Shown here: piece after piece, positions 10,501-19,954 of the stretch | Layout: each line of letters opens with the position of its first letter | Numbering within the stretch: the first letter of the stretch is position 1 | NCBI GenBank assembly: GCA_037349105.1 | Contig: JAYJMM010000097.1 | Location: 1,054,001-1,118,000 of the forward strand | Source of the DNA: Limnomonas spitsbergensis | Lineage: Eukaryota; Chlorophyta; Chlorophyceae; Chlamydomonadales | Reading direction: 5' to 3' | DNA: 64,000 nt | The notes under the pieces: model-generated | What the model saw: the letters and a program-made list of their open reading frames with translations, nothing else | The model's database searches: none | What the model was told of the DNA's origin: nothing | Program-made: the position numbers and the translations under genes

Positions 10501-12516
10501 GCAAAGTGACCTCATGCGACATTCAATATTGAGCCATGCAATCCCATGTTCCTTCCCTTGTGTGCTAGCCCTTCTCTTCTTTGAGGGATTGACATCTAGT
10601 CCCATGCTCCTATTTGTCGCCTATTAGCATGCCAAACGTCTGGTGCCCTGTATGCAGATTATTCTGACCACTTGTTTTTCCCCTTGTGATTTCAGATCTC
10701 CTTCTCTTGGATTGGACTCAACGGTGTGGCCATCATCGGAGCTCCTCCCCTCGCGCTCTCTCCTCCCTCTCCCTCTCCTAAATCTCCCCCCCCTCAATCT
10801 CCTCTTTCCCCTTCTCCTCCCCCTCCTGGCTTCATGGACATGTGCCCCTCCCTCCTCGACACATCCGCCTTCACAGTTCTGGCAGATGTCTCTTTGGGAG
10901 GCAGCTACAGCTACCAGACCGGTGTCGCTGCCACTCTGTACCTCTTCAGTCAGGCGCCTGGCAACTGCCTGCTGGTGAGCTTTCTTACAGGCAGGGGAGG
11001 ATGAGGATCATTTGTTTCTTTCCCAGTGGCTGAGTCATTGCATGGGAAGATAACCTTTACCGGTATGCTGTGTTAGTTCACATTACCGACATCCATCTGG
11101 CAGCATAACTTATGTGGTCGGGACGCATAGCCCTTGATTTCATGCGGATAGCCCTCGGCATTAGCCCTACTGCATCTTCGGTTTGCTGACGCCTCCTTTC
11201 CATCTTATGTGCCTGCAGGGTATGATCTTCAAGGTGACCTGCCTGACAGCACCAGCTGATCACGTGGCCAGTACCTACACCATCCCCAGCTGGAGCGTGG
11301 GAGCATACGCAGACGTCACCGTCACGGCAGGCGACACGGTGAGCTACTAGTCCGAAAAGCAAAAAGTCTTAAAAGCAAAAATCATGGCTAAAAGTGTCGA
11401 GATAAAATATTGCGGGGCCATCTCACTCCTGCTAGCCCTTCCTGGCTCATCCCATGCGATGTTTGGCTTTCAATTGCATGCGATTGAACCCTCCGTTGCC
11501 CGATGGCAAGTACCATACATGGAATCCTGTTTGTTTGATGCATCCATGTGACCATAATTGTTCCTCCCTATGCGTGCCCAGATCTCCTTCTCTTGGATCG
11601 ACCTCAATGGTGTGGCCATGATTGGATCCCCTCCCCCATCTCCCCCTCCTCCCTCTCCCTTCGCCCCCGGAACTCCCTCCGCCCCCTCCCTACTCGGCGG
11701 CCTGATCCCCGCCCTGGATGACCTCTTGGGCCTGTGCCCCGCTCCTACATCGACCGCCTTCACAGTCCTGGCAGATCTCAGCTTGGGAGGCACTTACGCG
11801 TACAAAACAACTGTTGCTGGAAAGCTCACCTTCTTTAGCCAGGCACCCGGAAATTGCCTGCTGGTAGGTCCGGGGGGGGATCACGGGGAACGGGGGGAGG
11901 AGGCTGCGCGGACCTTATTTGTCCTGGCTTGATAATGAGCAAAAGGTGCCTTCGATGAGGGATATGTCATTGAGGATAATGAAAAAACATGTCAGAAGAC
12001 GGAGGCTGCCCACCCATATAGGGATATGTTATTATGGGTGATGACTGTTGTCATGCCCCTGAAATGGATCCTGTACAAGCAAGAATGCATGTTTATTGAC
12101 CTGTTTTTCTGTCTTGTGCACCTGCAGGGTATGATCTTCAAGGTGACCTGCCTGTCAGCCCCGCCCTCCTACACGCCCAGGACATACAGCATCCCCGCAT
12201 GGACAGTGGGAGCCTTCGCAGATGTCACCGTCAGGGCGGGAGACTCGGTGAGATAGGGCACACACCAATGGTCCAATCAGGGCACAAGCAAGCCTCGCTG
12301 ATCCTGAATGACACCCCATTCGTCTCATGTTGCTCAACGGATGATGTTCAAAATCGAAGCTGGCCATGTATCCTGCCTGCCTCCTAAAACCGCTCCCTAG
12401 GCTCCCACGCCGTTAGCAGCCTGTATGATCCAACTGTTTGACCTCCATTGTTTGTCCCTGTGTGTGTGCAGATCTCCTTCTCTTGGCTTGGACTTAACGG
12501 CGTGTGCCTGCTGTGA
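7497..12516 (+). CDS. Secreted Pro-rich protein with tandem phytocyanin-like (cupredoxin, ENODL-type) domains, gene copy 1
   Basis: Proposed exons: signal peptide 7497-7572; N-terminal exon(s) of uncertain limits up to 8423; then 8597-8716, 8889-9137, 9441-9560, 9806-10039, 10352-10471, 10696-10974, 11219-11338, 11582-11863, 12128-12247 and 12472-12516 (stop TGA). From 8423 onward every intron is phase 0 with GT...AG ends. Each domain runs ...ADVTVTAGDS|ISFSWIGL-GVAIIG-(SP-rich)-MCPSL...YSYQT...YFFSQAPGNCLL|GMIFKVTCL. That matches the second half of plant phytocyanins (GD-hydrophobic strand, Cys, YF-(x)-PG-H-C-GM), but the copper Cys is Ser, the second copper His is Asn and the first is Asp/Asn; the axial Met and both disulfide Cys remain. 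This resembles early-nodulin-like proteins, so a structural cell-wall role is inferred rather than redox. The Pro-rich stretch sits inside each domain. Four complete domains, with partial ones at both ends. Confidence 0.8.
7902..8423 (+). CDS. N-terminal exon region and first half-domain, gene copy 1
   Basis: One frame is open from 7902 to the GTGCGT donor at 8424. Its first part (about 77 codons, His-rich) is not recognised. The end (8199-8423) carries two ALAKPA units, SPPSPPPPGF and the C-terminal half of a cupredoxin-like domain ending in PGNCLL. Bases 8133-8198 look like a 66-nt intron with donor GTGCGT but a lost acceptor (CAT where the related copy at 53352 has CAG). They contain no stop and are a multiple of three, so retention keeps the frame. 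Confidence 0.55.
8597..9137 (+). CDS. Exon pair B1 (8597-8716) and A2 (8889-9137)
   Basis: B1 is 40 codons, from GMIFKVTCL to TVTAGDS. A2 is 83 codons, from ISFSWIGLDGV through PPSLSPPSPPPPGF to PGNCLL. The intron between them begins GTAAGC and ends GCGCAG; the following donor is GTGCGT. Together they form the first complete domain. Confidence 0.8.
9441..10039 (+). CDS. Exon pair B2 (9441-9560) and A3 (9806-10039)
   Basis: B2 is again exactly 40 codons; A3 is 78 codons with the shortest Pro-rich insert (SPPPALSPPSPPPPGF). Donors are GTGAGC and GTGAGT, acceptors CTGCAG and GCGCAG. Confidence 0.8.
10352..10974 (+). CDS. Exon pair B3 (10352-10471) and A4 (10696-10974)
   Basis: B3 is 40 codons. 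A4 is 93 codons, with an expanded Ser/Pro insert (SPPSPSPKSPPPQ...) between the GAPPLAL strand and the MCPSL Cys. Donors GTGAGA and GTGAGC; acceptors CTTCAG and TTTCAG. Confidence 0.8.
11219..11863 (+). CDS. Exon pair B4 (11219-11338) and A5 (11582-11863)
   Basis: A5 (94 codons) differs from A2-A4: the insert reads PPSPFAPGTPSAPSL then GGLIPALDDLLGLC, and the strands read LSLGGTYAYKT and KLTFFSQAPGNCLL. The inverted second gene copy carries the A5 type at 43138-43431. Confidence 0.8.
12128..12516 (+). CDS. Exon B5 (12128-12247) and terminal exon (12472-12516)
   Basis: B5 is 40 codons (SAPPSYTPRTYSIPAW, VRAGDS). The terminal exon starts as an A-type exon (ISFSWLGLNGV) but reaches TGA after 14 codons, so the last domain is only begun. 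An AATAAA lies at about 12632. The same short terminal exon is found at 26103-26147 and 53000-53044 on the minus strand, so the early stop is shared by all copies. Confidence 0.75.
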
Positions 12517-13548
12517 AGCTCTTAAAAGCTGTGACCATCAGCAACGGCTAGCTGTGCGATGTTATTTTTTCGCATTGGGTGTCTCCGTGGGTCCCCTGTC
12601 TGATACGACAGGTTCGCTGCAGTAGTTGCACACAATAAAACTCAGTTTTCCACCACCAGCCAGGCACATGTATATCAGCCACCAGAATGAGGTTCAGTAT
12701 GAGCTTCCATGTGTCCATGTTTCGAGTGCACCAGGAGCACTAGTTTATATGAGCTACTGGTTTTAGCATTCTTGCAGAGAGCAGATAGCGGGCAGCACCT
12801 GCTATGACTCTATGAGCCATGCAGTCCAGGCATAATGTTGCAGGCCGGGCAGTTAGCATGAGCCTCTGCAGGATCGGAACTTTTGCTGATGTCGCAATAC
12901 CGTGTTATTTAGGTAAATTGTGATTCGCAATTTTGAACATAAAATACACATGGTTACATATCGAGAGTTGACTGATGGATATTGCGTATATAGCGAATAT
13001 AGCGTATACTGACAAGTGATATCAATGTCCTGTGCGAATACTGTATGGTGCACCGTGTGTGCCGCCAGCAGTTGCACAAAGAACAAAGTAACAGCTGGTT
13101 CCTAAATTTGTGCCAGGGCATGAGGGAGAGAAAAAAATGCGTATTTCTCTCCTACTCTTATATGCTTGCCAGGTGTATAATAACATGGGTTCGTGATTAT
13201 GCCTTGGGTATATTAAGATGGATACCTTACTGATAGGGTTATGTTATGATTGGCCGTGTAAGGCTTTGTTATACTTGGCTCGATTTCACTTCACTGCACC
13301 GAAATTCAATGTGGTGAACCAGAATTCAATTTAAGTTGCCGCTTTGTAATGGCATAATGTTCTCTGCTGAATAAAAATGCTGCTTTGTGTTTCTAACGAT
13401 GTGTTGTAAGTGAGAGACTGAGAATGATGCTGAGGACCTCTTATCCGACGCCACCGCCTCAAGTACAGCACAAATGACAACCACCAGGTCCACCATCATC
13501 AGCCTGTCACCCTTGTCAGTAAACGTCACGGTTGTGTCTCACTTGGCT
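12250..13548 (+). repeat. 3' end plus downstream segment, copy A (others 24964-26384 and 51849-53248, inverted)
   Basis: From the last intron through the terminal exon, 3' untranslated region and about 1 kb of downstream DNA, the sequence recurs on the minus strand twice. Landmarks are AGATCTCCTTCTCTTGGC at the exon, CGGAACTTTTGCTGATG, ACGGTGCAC-like text near 13045, and CACGGTTGTGTCTC near 13530. No other gene was recognised inside it. Confidence 0.85.
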
Positions 13549-16217
13549 ATCAGCTGACTGTTCAGCATCTCATGTGAAGTTTTGTGAAGTTTTACAGTTC
13601 ATCAAGTCATCACATTTACTGCACGGGACATGTGCCCGTAAACCGGTACGGGCACTCGATACACTTGGACAGTAAGCGGAAACCAGTGACCTCCCTGGGC
13701 AAGCAACTAGCACACGACCACAACAGAGGCGTGGGTACACACTTAAATGTAGCATGCAAATTTTGAACTTTGAACCCAACGCCAGTCTCATGTCCTTGTT
13801 TCGGTTGATACACCCCTGCTAGTGCGGGTAAAGTGTGTTGTACACTCACGTAATAAAATACTATGATTAAACTGACGTGACCTTGTTAACTCCCCATTAG
13901 GGGTAATGCCAGCCTGGGGGTGACTGGTTGCTACAATAAGGTAAATGACGGCATGCCTCTGGTCCAGCTCAAGAAGGCTTGGCCACATGTATGTTCAGCT
14001 GCCTTGTCTAAATAGGCTCCACAAGGTTTTCTTCACCCATGACCAATTCAATGCTCGTTCATGAGAGGCAGAGCAGCAAGCGGCACTCAAATTATAGTTG
14101 CTCGTATTGTGGGAGCCAAAATATTTTGGAGGCAGTGTGAAGTTTTTGTGAAGTTTTTACAGCGCAAGTATGGAGGCAGGTAGGCACGAGTCACTGGTTT
14201 TCGCTCGCTGTCCTAGCGTATTTAGCGCTTGGACGAGTTTACGGGCATATGTCCCATGCATGAAATGTGAAGCTTTGCTGGACTGTTAACTCCCCAAAAG
14301 CGCAAATGATCTCACCCATGCCTACGCAAGAACAAGTCGTGGAAGTCTGTGATACCGCCCGGGGGGGCAGCCCATCTATGCTACCACTGCGTTGTACTAG
14401 AAGCAGAGCAAGAGCGTGCTGCCACCTAGCTCGCTGTCTTGGCTGGATCTGCTGGTCCCTGGTGACCCTTCAGATCCCAGAGAAGATTAATAGCCCCGCA
14501 ATCAGGTGCAAGTGCATCATGTGTGTATGATACTGAGGCATTGCCGCACTGGGAGGAGGCTGGTGGCCCACATACACCACATCACCGTAGTTTACTTCAG
14601 GGTGCTACTTAGGCAGCTGCCAAACGGCTGCGATCAGACACAGCAGACTTTGACTCCTTTGGCGGCCATACAGCAAACAGGATAGAGCGCCGTAGCCAGC
14701 CAAAACAGCCAGATATGGGCTGCCTTGGCTGTCGGCGTTGCGCAGCTAGTCGGCTGCCAAACTCGGTGATATCTGGCTGCTTTGCTGCACTTCACCTGAA
14801 CCCGTGCATCCACCAAATATTTATCCAAGACAGACTGTGATACCATGACAGGGGATTCATTATTTCAGATGGTGCTTAAGCTACAAATTAATCAGAGTTC
14901 ATTGTTTTCCAGCACTAAGCCAAACAGTAATTTTCATTAAGCCGCAGGGGCCATGAAATTTTAATCCGCGGAGCCCGTCCTTAAACGGATATGATGACAC
15001 GAACCCGCCGGTACAAAGTTTGTTAAAGAGTGGGAACGGGATAAGGTTGGCACCACTTTACGTTACTGGGCCCCTTTCCTGCTAACCTTAACACCAAACC
15101 CTGAGCCTGGATTTCTGTTCTAAACCCAATCAGAAGATTATATCTCCGTTCTAAACTCCAACCGAACATAAACTCTAGTCCAGGACCTCCCAACCTGGCA
15201 GTCTCCCGGCAGCCCAGGCCTGCTCTACAGTAGCCAAGGCTACACAGCTGTGTCCGCAGAAGCTGTACAGCAATAGGCATCAGGATGGAGCGGTACAACC
15301 ACCTCCCGGGGCTCCAGACTCCAGACACCCTGTATTCAGCTGTACATCAGAAAGGCAGTTCTGCCAGACTGTCGGTGCCGCAGCTCGCAGCTGAGACATC
15401 AGCTCGTACTGTCCCACCTTGAAGGACCCATTTTGACATCATAAGACAGGAGTTCCAAGAATAGGGAATGTGCTGTTTAGGTATGAGGTTCAGCTCCCAT
15501 GAGGTATAGCCTGCAATACATTGCCTGAGTGGGGCTTCACCCCAATGCATTGTGCATCTGGTGAGCATGAAAGAGGATTTGTAAACAAAGGGGACAGTAC
15601 TTCTAGGGCCTGAGGTACAGCTATCATGCAGGCACAGCATGCAATACATAGGCTGTGCATGTCTCCATCCCACTGCTTTGTGGGTTCTGGGTGGTGAGGA
15701 AAAAGCTGGGGGAACTAATTCAAAACAGGCACACCTAACTTATGAACCTGAATGTGGGCAAATGGACGCCGGGGCAGCTCATAATGGAGGCAGCTGTAGT
15801 GGCAGGGGTGCTCATGCACTTGAAGCACTAAAGACAGAATGCGTCTGATGGATCAGTAGCGTCCTTAGCATGGGGTGGTAAAGTAGATGTCCTGCTCAAG
15901 GTAACATAGGTATATATGCGACCTGTCTACCGCGCCTGGTTTAACAGACGGCGGGAGATGCACCAACAAAAGGGACCTCGCTAGCGTGTGCACATATACA
16001 CTTTAGGATGCGGCTCGGTGCAGTTAGCAGGGCCAGCACTGGAGGATGATGGCGCAGCGGTCAGCAGCGTGAAGCAAGCTTTTGCCAGCAATGCTGGCCT
16101 AGGGGAGACGGGGAGCATGTGGAGGACGCACTACACTCGTGCCTCAAATACCGTAGCATCTAGGAAATGCCAAGGGACCGGGCAAACCCTGGACGGTGCC
16201 ACAGACTCCTTCAAGTG
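13549..16217. other. Intergenic, no gene recognised; holds dispersed repeat copy 2
   Basis: Only short unsupported ORFs occur. A diverged second copy of the 4490-4840 repeat lies at about 15060-15410. Two imperfect direct copies of a 130-bp phrase (GAGGT-CAGCT-TCATG, TGCAATACAT) lie near 15487-15660. Confidence 0.5.
15060..15410. repeat. Dispersed repeat, copy 2
   Basis: Same orientation and word order as 4490-4840; see that entry. Its flanks differ from those of copy 1, which argues for a mobile or dispersed repeat rather than one large duplication. Confidence 0.65.
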
Positions 16218-16853
16218 TGTCACGGTATAATGCAGTATACGTGCCAAAACCGTAGGGACCGCTGACGCGTCCCCGTAGACTCCGCAGCTTCCCTGCGGAG
16301 CCCCCTTTTTAGGGTTAGACGCCCAGCTTCCCACTTTCGGGAAGATCGGAGGCCAGGATTTCCCGTACCTTAGTAATAAGGGCTTGCCGGGACATTGTAT
16401 CCCGGCTTGCCCACTGTCCCTTACTTCGTTCCTTTTAAGTGGACAGACCTCTAATTGTAAACAGCACCGGCCTATATCCAGGATAAGCCCAGTGAAGAGC
16501 ATTAAGTCAGTACCGCAATTACAGTCAAGCCTAGTTCAGCTACACAGCCGACATAGCAAGCTCAAGACTCCCTAGCGAGAAGCCCGACTCAACCTTGGAC
16601 TACGTCCACGGTCTACGTCTACGGCCTCCCCCGCTTCACGCGGTAAGTGACCACACCGTCCTGCCCGGCTCGCTACCCGACAGGCCGTGAAACTAGCCCT
16701 CCGAGCGTAAGCTCCGTGTCTATCATCTAGAGATCCCAGCCGCAGCTTAACACGCTGCGCATCCGCGGCCAGTGTGTAGACACTGAGCTCGCCCGTAGGC
16801 GTCCGCCACTCTGTGGGGAAGAAGTCCGCCACGGACCCGAAGCAACCATCGCG
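16218..16853 (+). repeat. Terminal segment A1 of E1a
   Basis: 636 bp homologous to 26385-27025, to 24323-24963 (inverted) and, more distantly, to 50111-50734. It is followed directly by the element leader, not by segment B. A 23-bp stretch inside (16423-16445) is the exact inverse of 16854-16876, which starts at the A1/leader boundary. Confidence 0.85.
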
Positions 16854-17647
16854 TGTCCACTTAAAAGGAACGAAGTGGGCCTAGCCTGATCAGCCTGATC
16901 CAACGAATCCTGCTAAAGGTGCATGTGCTGTGAACTTGAATTTCTTTTTTAAGACAGCGGATCTGCCTTGGACAGCTAGAAATAACTTAGCAGAGGATTC
17001 TCCATAGAACCCAATACAATTCCTGCTTGCGCTGGGCGTGGCAACCCAGAAGCAGACGTAGCTTGAAGATCAGGCTGTGGAGTTATAAACCCAGCTGATA
17101 TTGCCTGTGCGCGTGGCCTGCATTTGTGGTAGAGTGCACAACCCGCGTGTTGACAGAAGTGAGCAAGGATCCGGGATCCAAGTTTAAAAGCGGCAACCCA
17201 AGACTGTGTGCAGGAATCATCCAAAGCTGCAGAGTGCAGCCTGAGCGGAGCCTGAGGAGGAAGCTGCGCAAATCAGCAAGGAATAGCGGACGAGACCGGC
17301 AAGGAATAGCGGACGAGTCCAGCAAGGAATAGCGGACGAGACCGGCAATCCAGAAGAACCTAAGGGAGAAGTTGCGACAGATCTGCAAGGAATAGCGGAC
17401 GAGACCAGCAGTCCAGTAGGAATCAAGGGAGCTACGGATCGCAGCTGGAGAGGAACCTGCAGAGTCCAAGGGAGAAGCTGCGCAACAGATCGGCAAGATA
17501 GCTGACGAGACAGCAATCCAGAAGGTAAACACCCCCGCCAGACCCATTAAAAAAAAATCCGGTGCTTGACCTGTCTAGCAGCGCCTAACCAACATGCAGA
17601 AGGTTGAGGAGAACGGAAGCAACGCTTTAAGCTAGTGGCCAAGTGCT
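16854..17647 (+). other. 5' leader of E1a with small tandem repeats
   Basis: Between A1 and gag. At 17272-17420 the phrase GGCAAGGAATAGCGGACGAG is repeated four times at variable spacing. A possible leader intron (donor GTAAAC at 17525, acceptor ATGCAG ending 17599) is suggested by similar text in E2 and E1b, at low confidence. The beginning (TGTCCACTTAAAAGGAACG) is where a primer-binding site would be expected, but no tRNA match was recognised. Confidence 0.5.
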
Positions 17648-19948
17648 GTGGGCCCACACAGTCGAGCTGGCACAGCTGTTCAGCAACTTAGTACAATGCA
17701 GGAAGCATTTGTAGATCCTAACCGCCACCAGCACCCAGATACTGCAAGGCGCAGTGGGCGAGTGAGAGGGATGGAACCAGGGGATGACCCTATGACGCCT
17801 ATAAATGCAGCCGTAGCCGGGGAGGCTAGGCAAATCGCCCTTGAACTATTGGGGGATGAATATGCAGGAATGGGGGAAAACAAGGCCCTAGGGGCCGACA
17901 GTGCCAGACCCTTGGATGCGGGTACAGTGCATGTTGAAGTTACACGCAGGGGCATCGGACGAGGTGGCATCGCGCGCATTCCCCCTGGGCCAAGCCAGGA
18001 GGAAGAGCGATGGCCAGTTCCCGGCGATGAGTCCATGGACCCGACCTCGGAGCCACCCACTGTGAGGTCTCAGACCAGTGGTGTGGGAGAGGGTGGCGGG
18101 CCAGCGCGACCTCCGGATGACCTGCCCGTGGAGGCAGAATGGGACGAGGCTGAGCCCAGACCAGACCAGAAGGAAGCCAAGGAGCCCCAGCAGGAACCCG
18201 CAGTGGTCAGGGGGATGGTCCAGTCGGCAGTGGTCAAGATGGAGCGGACAAGATCCAGCGAGCATCAGTCCCAAGGGGAGTCAGCAGAAACAACGATGGG
18301 GCTGCAGGAGCTGCAGAAACGCGGCAACCCACAAGCCACGACAGCGCAGGCCGCCATGGTATGGCAGCCACGGGCTGACCCACACGCCAAGGTGGAGCCG
18401 CCAGATCAGCGCGGGGGAATACAGGCGCCAATGGGAGTCCCGCCTAGGCCAGATCTGCACAGGCTGAAACAGGCAAGGCCGCCCCGTATCCCGACAGAGG
18501 AAGCAACAGAAGCATCGACATACGGCACACCCCAGTCCAGGTTCCCAGCTAGCGCAGGCAGGCAAAGGCAAGAGGACGTGGCCGAAGGCAACAGCAGGGA
18601 AAAGAAGGGCAGCGGCCAGGCTGACAGCCTTTACGGGTACTTCAGCAACCCGGGGTGGACGCCTATCCCAGGGGAGCGGCGCCCGGCAGTGGAAGAACAC
18701 GCGGGGAGCGTATGCCAGACGGGTACGGCGGAACTACCAAGAAAAGTCCAGCCAATCGGATGGGCAGACATCCTGCAATGGGCAGCACGGCTGTGGCATC
18801 AGGTGTGCTCCAGGTGTTTCGCCCACCTCAGCGATCAGACCCAGGCTATCGAGGAGTTCCAAAGCCACCACCTAGCGGAATGGGCGACAAAGGCCCTTAT
18901 GGGCATCCCCCACACGGGGCAGGACAGGGCAACGCTGCTGGCAGCCCTGCGCAGAGTGTCCAGAGGAGCAGCAGGGCCTGAGGCGGCCCTAGCTGTCAAG
19001 GCCTTCGCCGACGGGTGGTGCAACGGCACAGCAGGGGATCAGGAAGAGCCCGAATCGGAGCAAGGGGAGCTCGAGGAGTGGGAAGGGTTCGAGGCATCCA
19101 GACTGCAGCAAGACGACCGCAGGGAGGTGCGATGGCAGGAGCAGACGGAAGGGACCGCACCTGCTGCAAGCCAAGCCAGATGGGAGCGCCTGGAAGCCAG
19201 CAGTGAGCCCAGCCTCCGAAACCAGCGGCTGGACGTAGGGCGCAGACCCAGACCCAGCAGCCCAGCGGCCAGCGAGCAGCCCAGGACAACCAGCTTCCAG
19301 CAGGGCCCAGTGCCAAGAAGGGCCAGCAGGCAAGAATCCCACGACCTGCTGCGCTTCGTGGATCATACGGAACACAGCGGCCAAGAGGGCCAGGTGGACC
19401 ACATTGCTGAGTTCCTGCGGGGACAAGCAACACAGGCACGAGGCAGGCCGGAGAGGAGCCAAGGCCCCAGCCAAGGAAGGCGGGTTGTTCAGGAAATCAA
19501 CCCGGCAGGTACCACCGGGGGAGACTACCAGCAAAGGCAGGAAAGCAGGGACGACTGCCTGTCAGCTTCCGAGGCAAGGGAGTACACGGGTGGAACGCAG
19601 CCCAGCAGGCACGGCAGTTACCAGCCCAGCAGGCAGGCGGAGTCAGAAGAGGATAGGCGCCATGGCCCAGCGATGCAGTCTTCGGAGGGCAGCAGCCGCC
19701 CCAGAAGCGTGGCAAGCATGAGGCCATCTGGGGGCGGGCAGTCCCAACTGAGCGCAGACCGCAGAGACCAACGGGACCAGCGCAGGCAAGGCCCAGCCAG
19801 GAACGGCGGCGGCGGATCTGGCTCGGACCCCAGCATATCAGACTCGGAGGATACAGAGGGTCGCGGCCCAGGCTCCGGCAGGGAATCTGCGCGACAAAGA
19901 AGGGAAAGGTTAACCCAGGAGCAGGCGGAGACAAACATACGGCTGTAG
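17648..19948 (+). CDS. Gag N-terminal region, E1a
   Basis: 766 codons, hydrophilic and rich in Gln, Arg, Gly, Pro and Ser, mostly low-complexity. The frame opens at a GTG; the diverged E1b copy has an ATG a few codons upstream, so E1a has probably lost its start, and the next in-frame ATG is at 17696. A more ordered stretch at about residues 360-450 (DILQWAARLWHQVCSRCF, TLLAALRRVSRGAAGPEA) recurs in E2. The frame ends at a TAG (19946-19948) where E2 has CAG, and the downstream frame continues in register at 19955, so this is one gag split by a point mutation. Confidence 0.75.
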   Translation: MGPHSRAGTAVQQLSTMQEAFVDPNRHQHPDTARRSGRVRGMEPGDDPMTPINAAVAGEARQIALELLGDEYAGMGENKALGADSARPLDAGTVHVEVTRRGIGRGGIARIPPGPSQEEERWPVPGDESMDPTSEPPTVRSQTSGVGEGGGPARPPDDLPVEAEWDEAEPRPDQKEAKEPQQEPAVVRGMVQSAVVKMERTRSSEHQSQGESAETTMGLQELQKRGNPQATTAQAAMVWQPRADPHAKVEPPDQRGGIQAPMGVPPRPDLHRLKQARPPRIPTEEATEASTYGTPQSRFPASAGRQRQEDVAEGNSREKKGSGQADSLYGYFSNPGWTPIPGERRPAVEEHAGSVCQTGTAELPRKVQPIGWADILQWAARLWHQVCSRCFAHLSDQTQAIEEFQSHHLAEWATKALMGIPHTGQDRATLLAALRRVSRGAAGPEAALAVKAFADGWCNGTAGDQEEPESEQGELEEWEGFEASRLQQDDRREVRWQEQTEGTAPAASQARWERLEASSEPSLRNQRLDVGRRPRPSSPAASEQPRTTSFQQGPVPRRASRQESHDLLRFVDHTEHSGQEGQVDHIAEFLRGQATQARGRPERSQGPSQGRRVVQEINPAGTTGGDYQQRQESRDDCLSASEAREYTGGTQPSRHGSYQPSRQAESEEDRRHGPAMQSSEGSSRPRSVASMRPSGGGQSQLSADRRDQRDQRRQGPARNGGGGSGSDPSISDSEDTEGRGPGSGRESARQRRERLTQEQAETNIRL

Positions 19949-19954
19949 CAACAG

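Larger units (their letters stand above)
8889..12516 (+). repeat. Tandem duplication of an ~890-bp exon-intron unit
   Basis: A-type exons begin at 8889, 9806, 10696, 11582 and 12472, spacings of 917, 890, 886 and 890 bp. Each unit has one A exon (234-282 nt), one 120-nt B exon and two introns. All junctions are phase 0, so whole units can be added or removed without changing the frame. Confidence 0.88.

Noticed and set aside
8199..12247. Functional blue-copper proteins
   Set aside because: In every repeat the ligand Cys and both ligand His positions are substituted; only the Met and the disulfide Cys remain.
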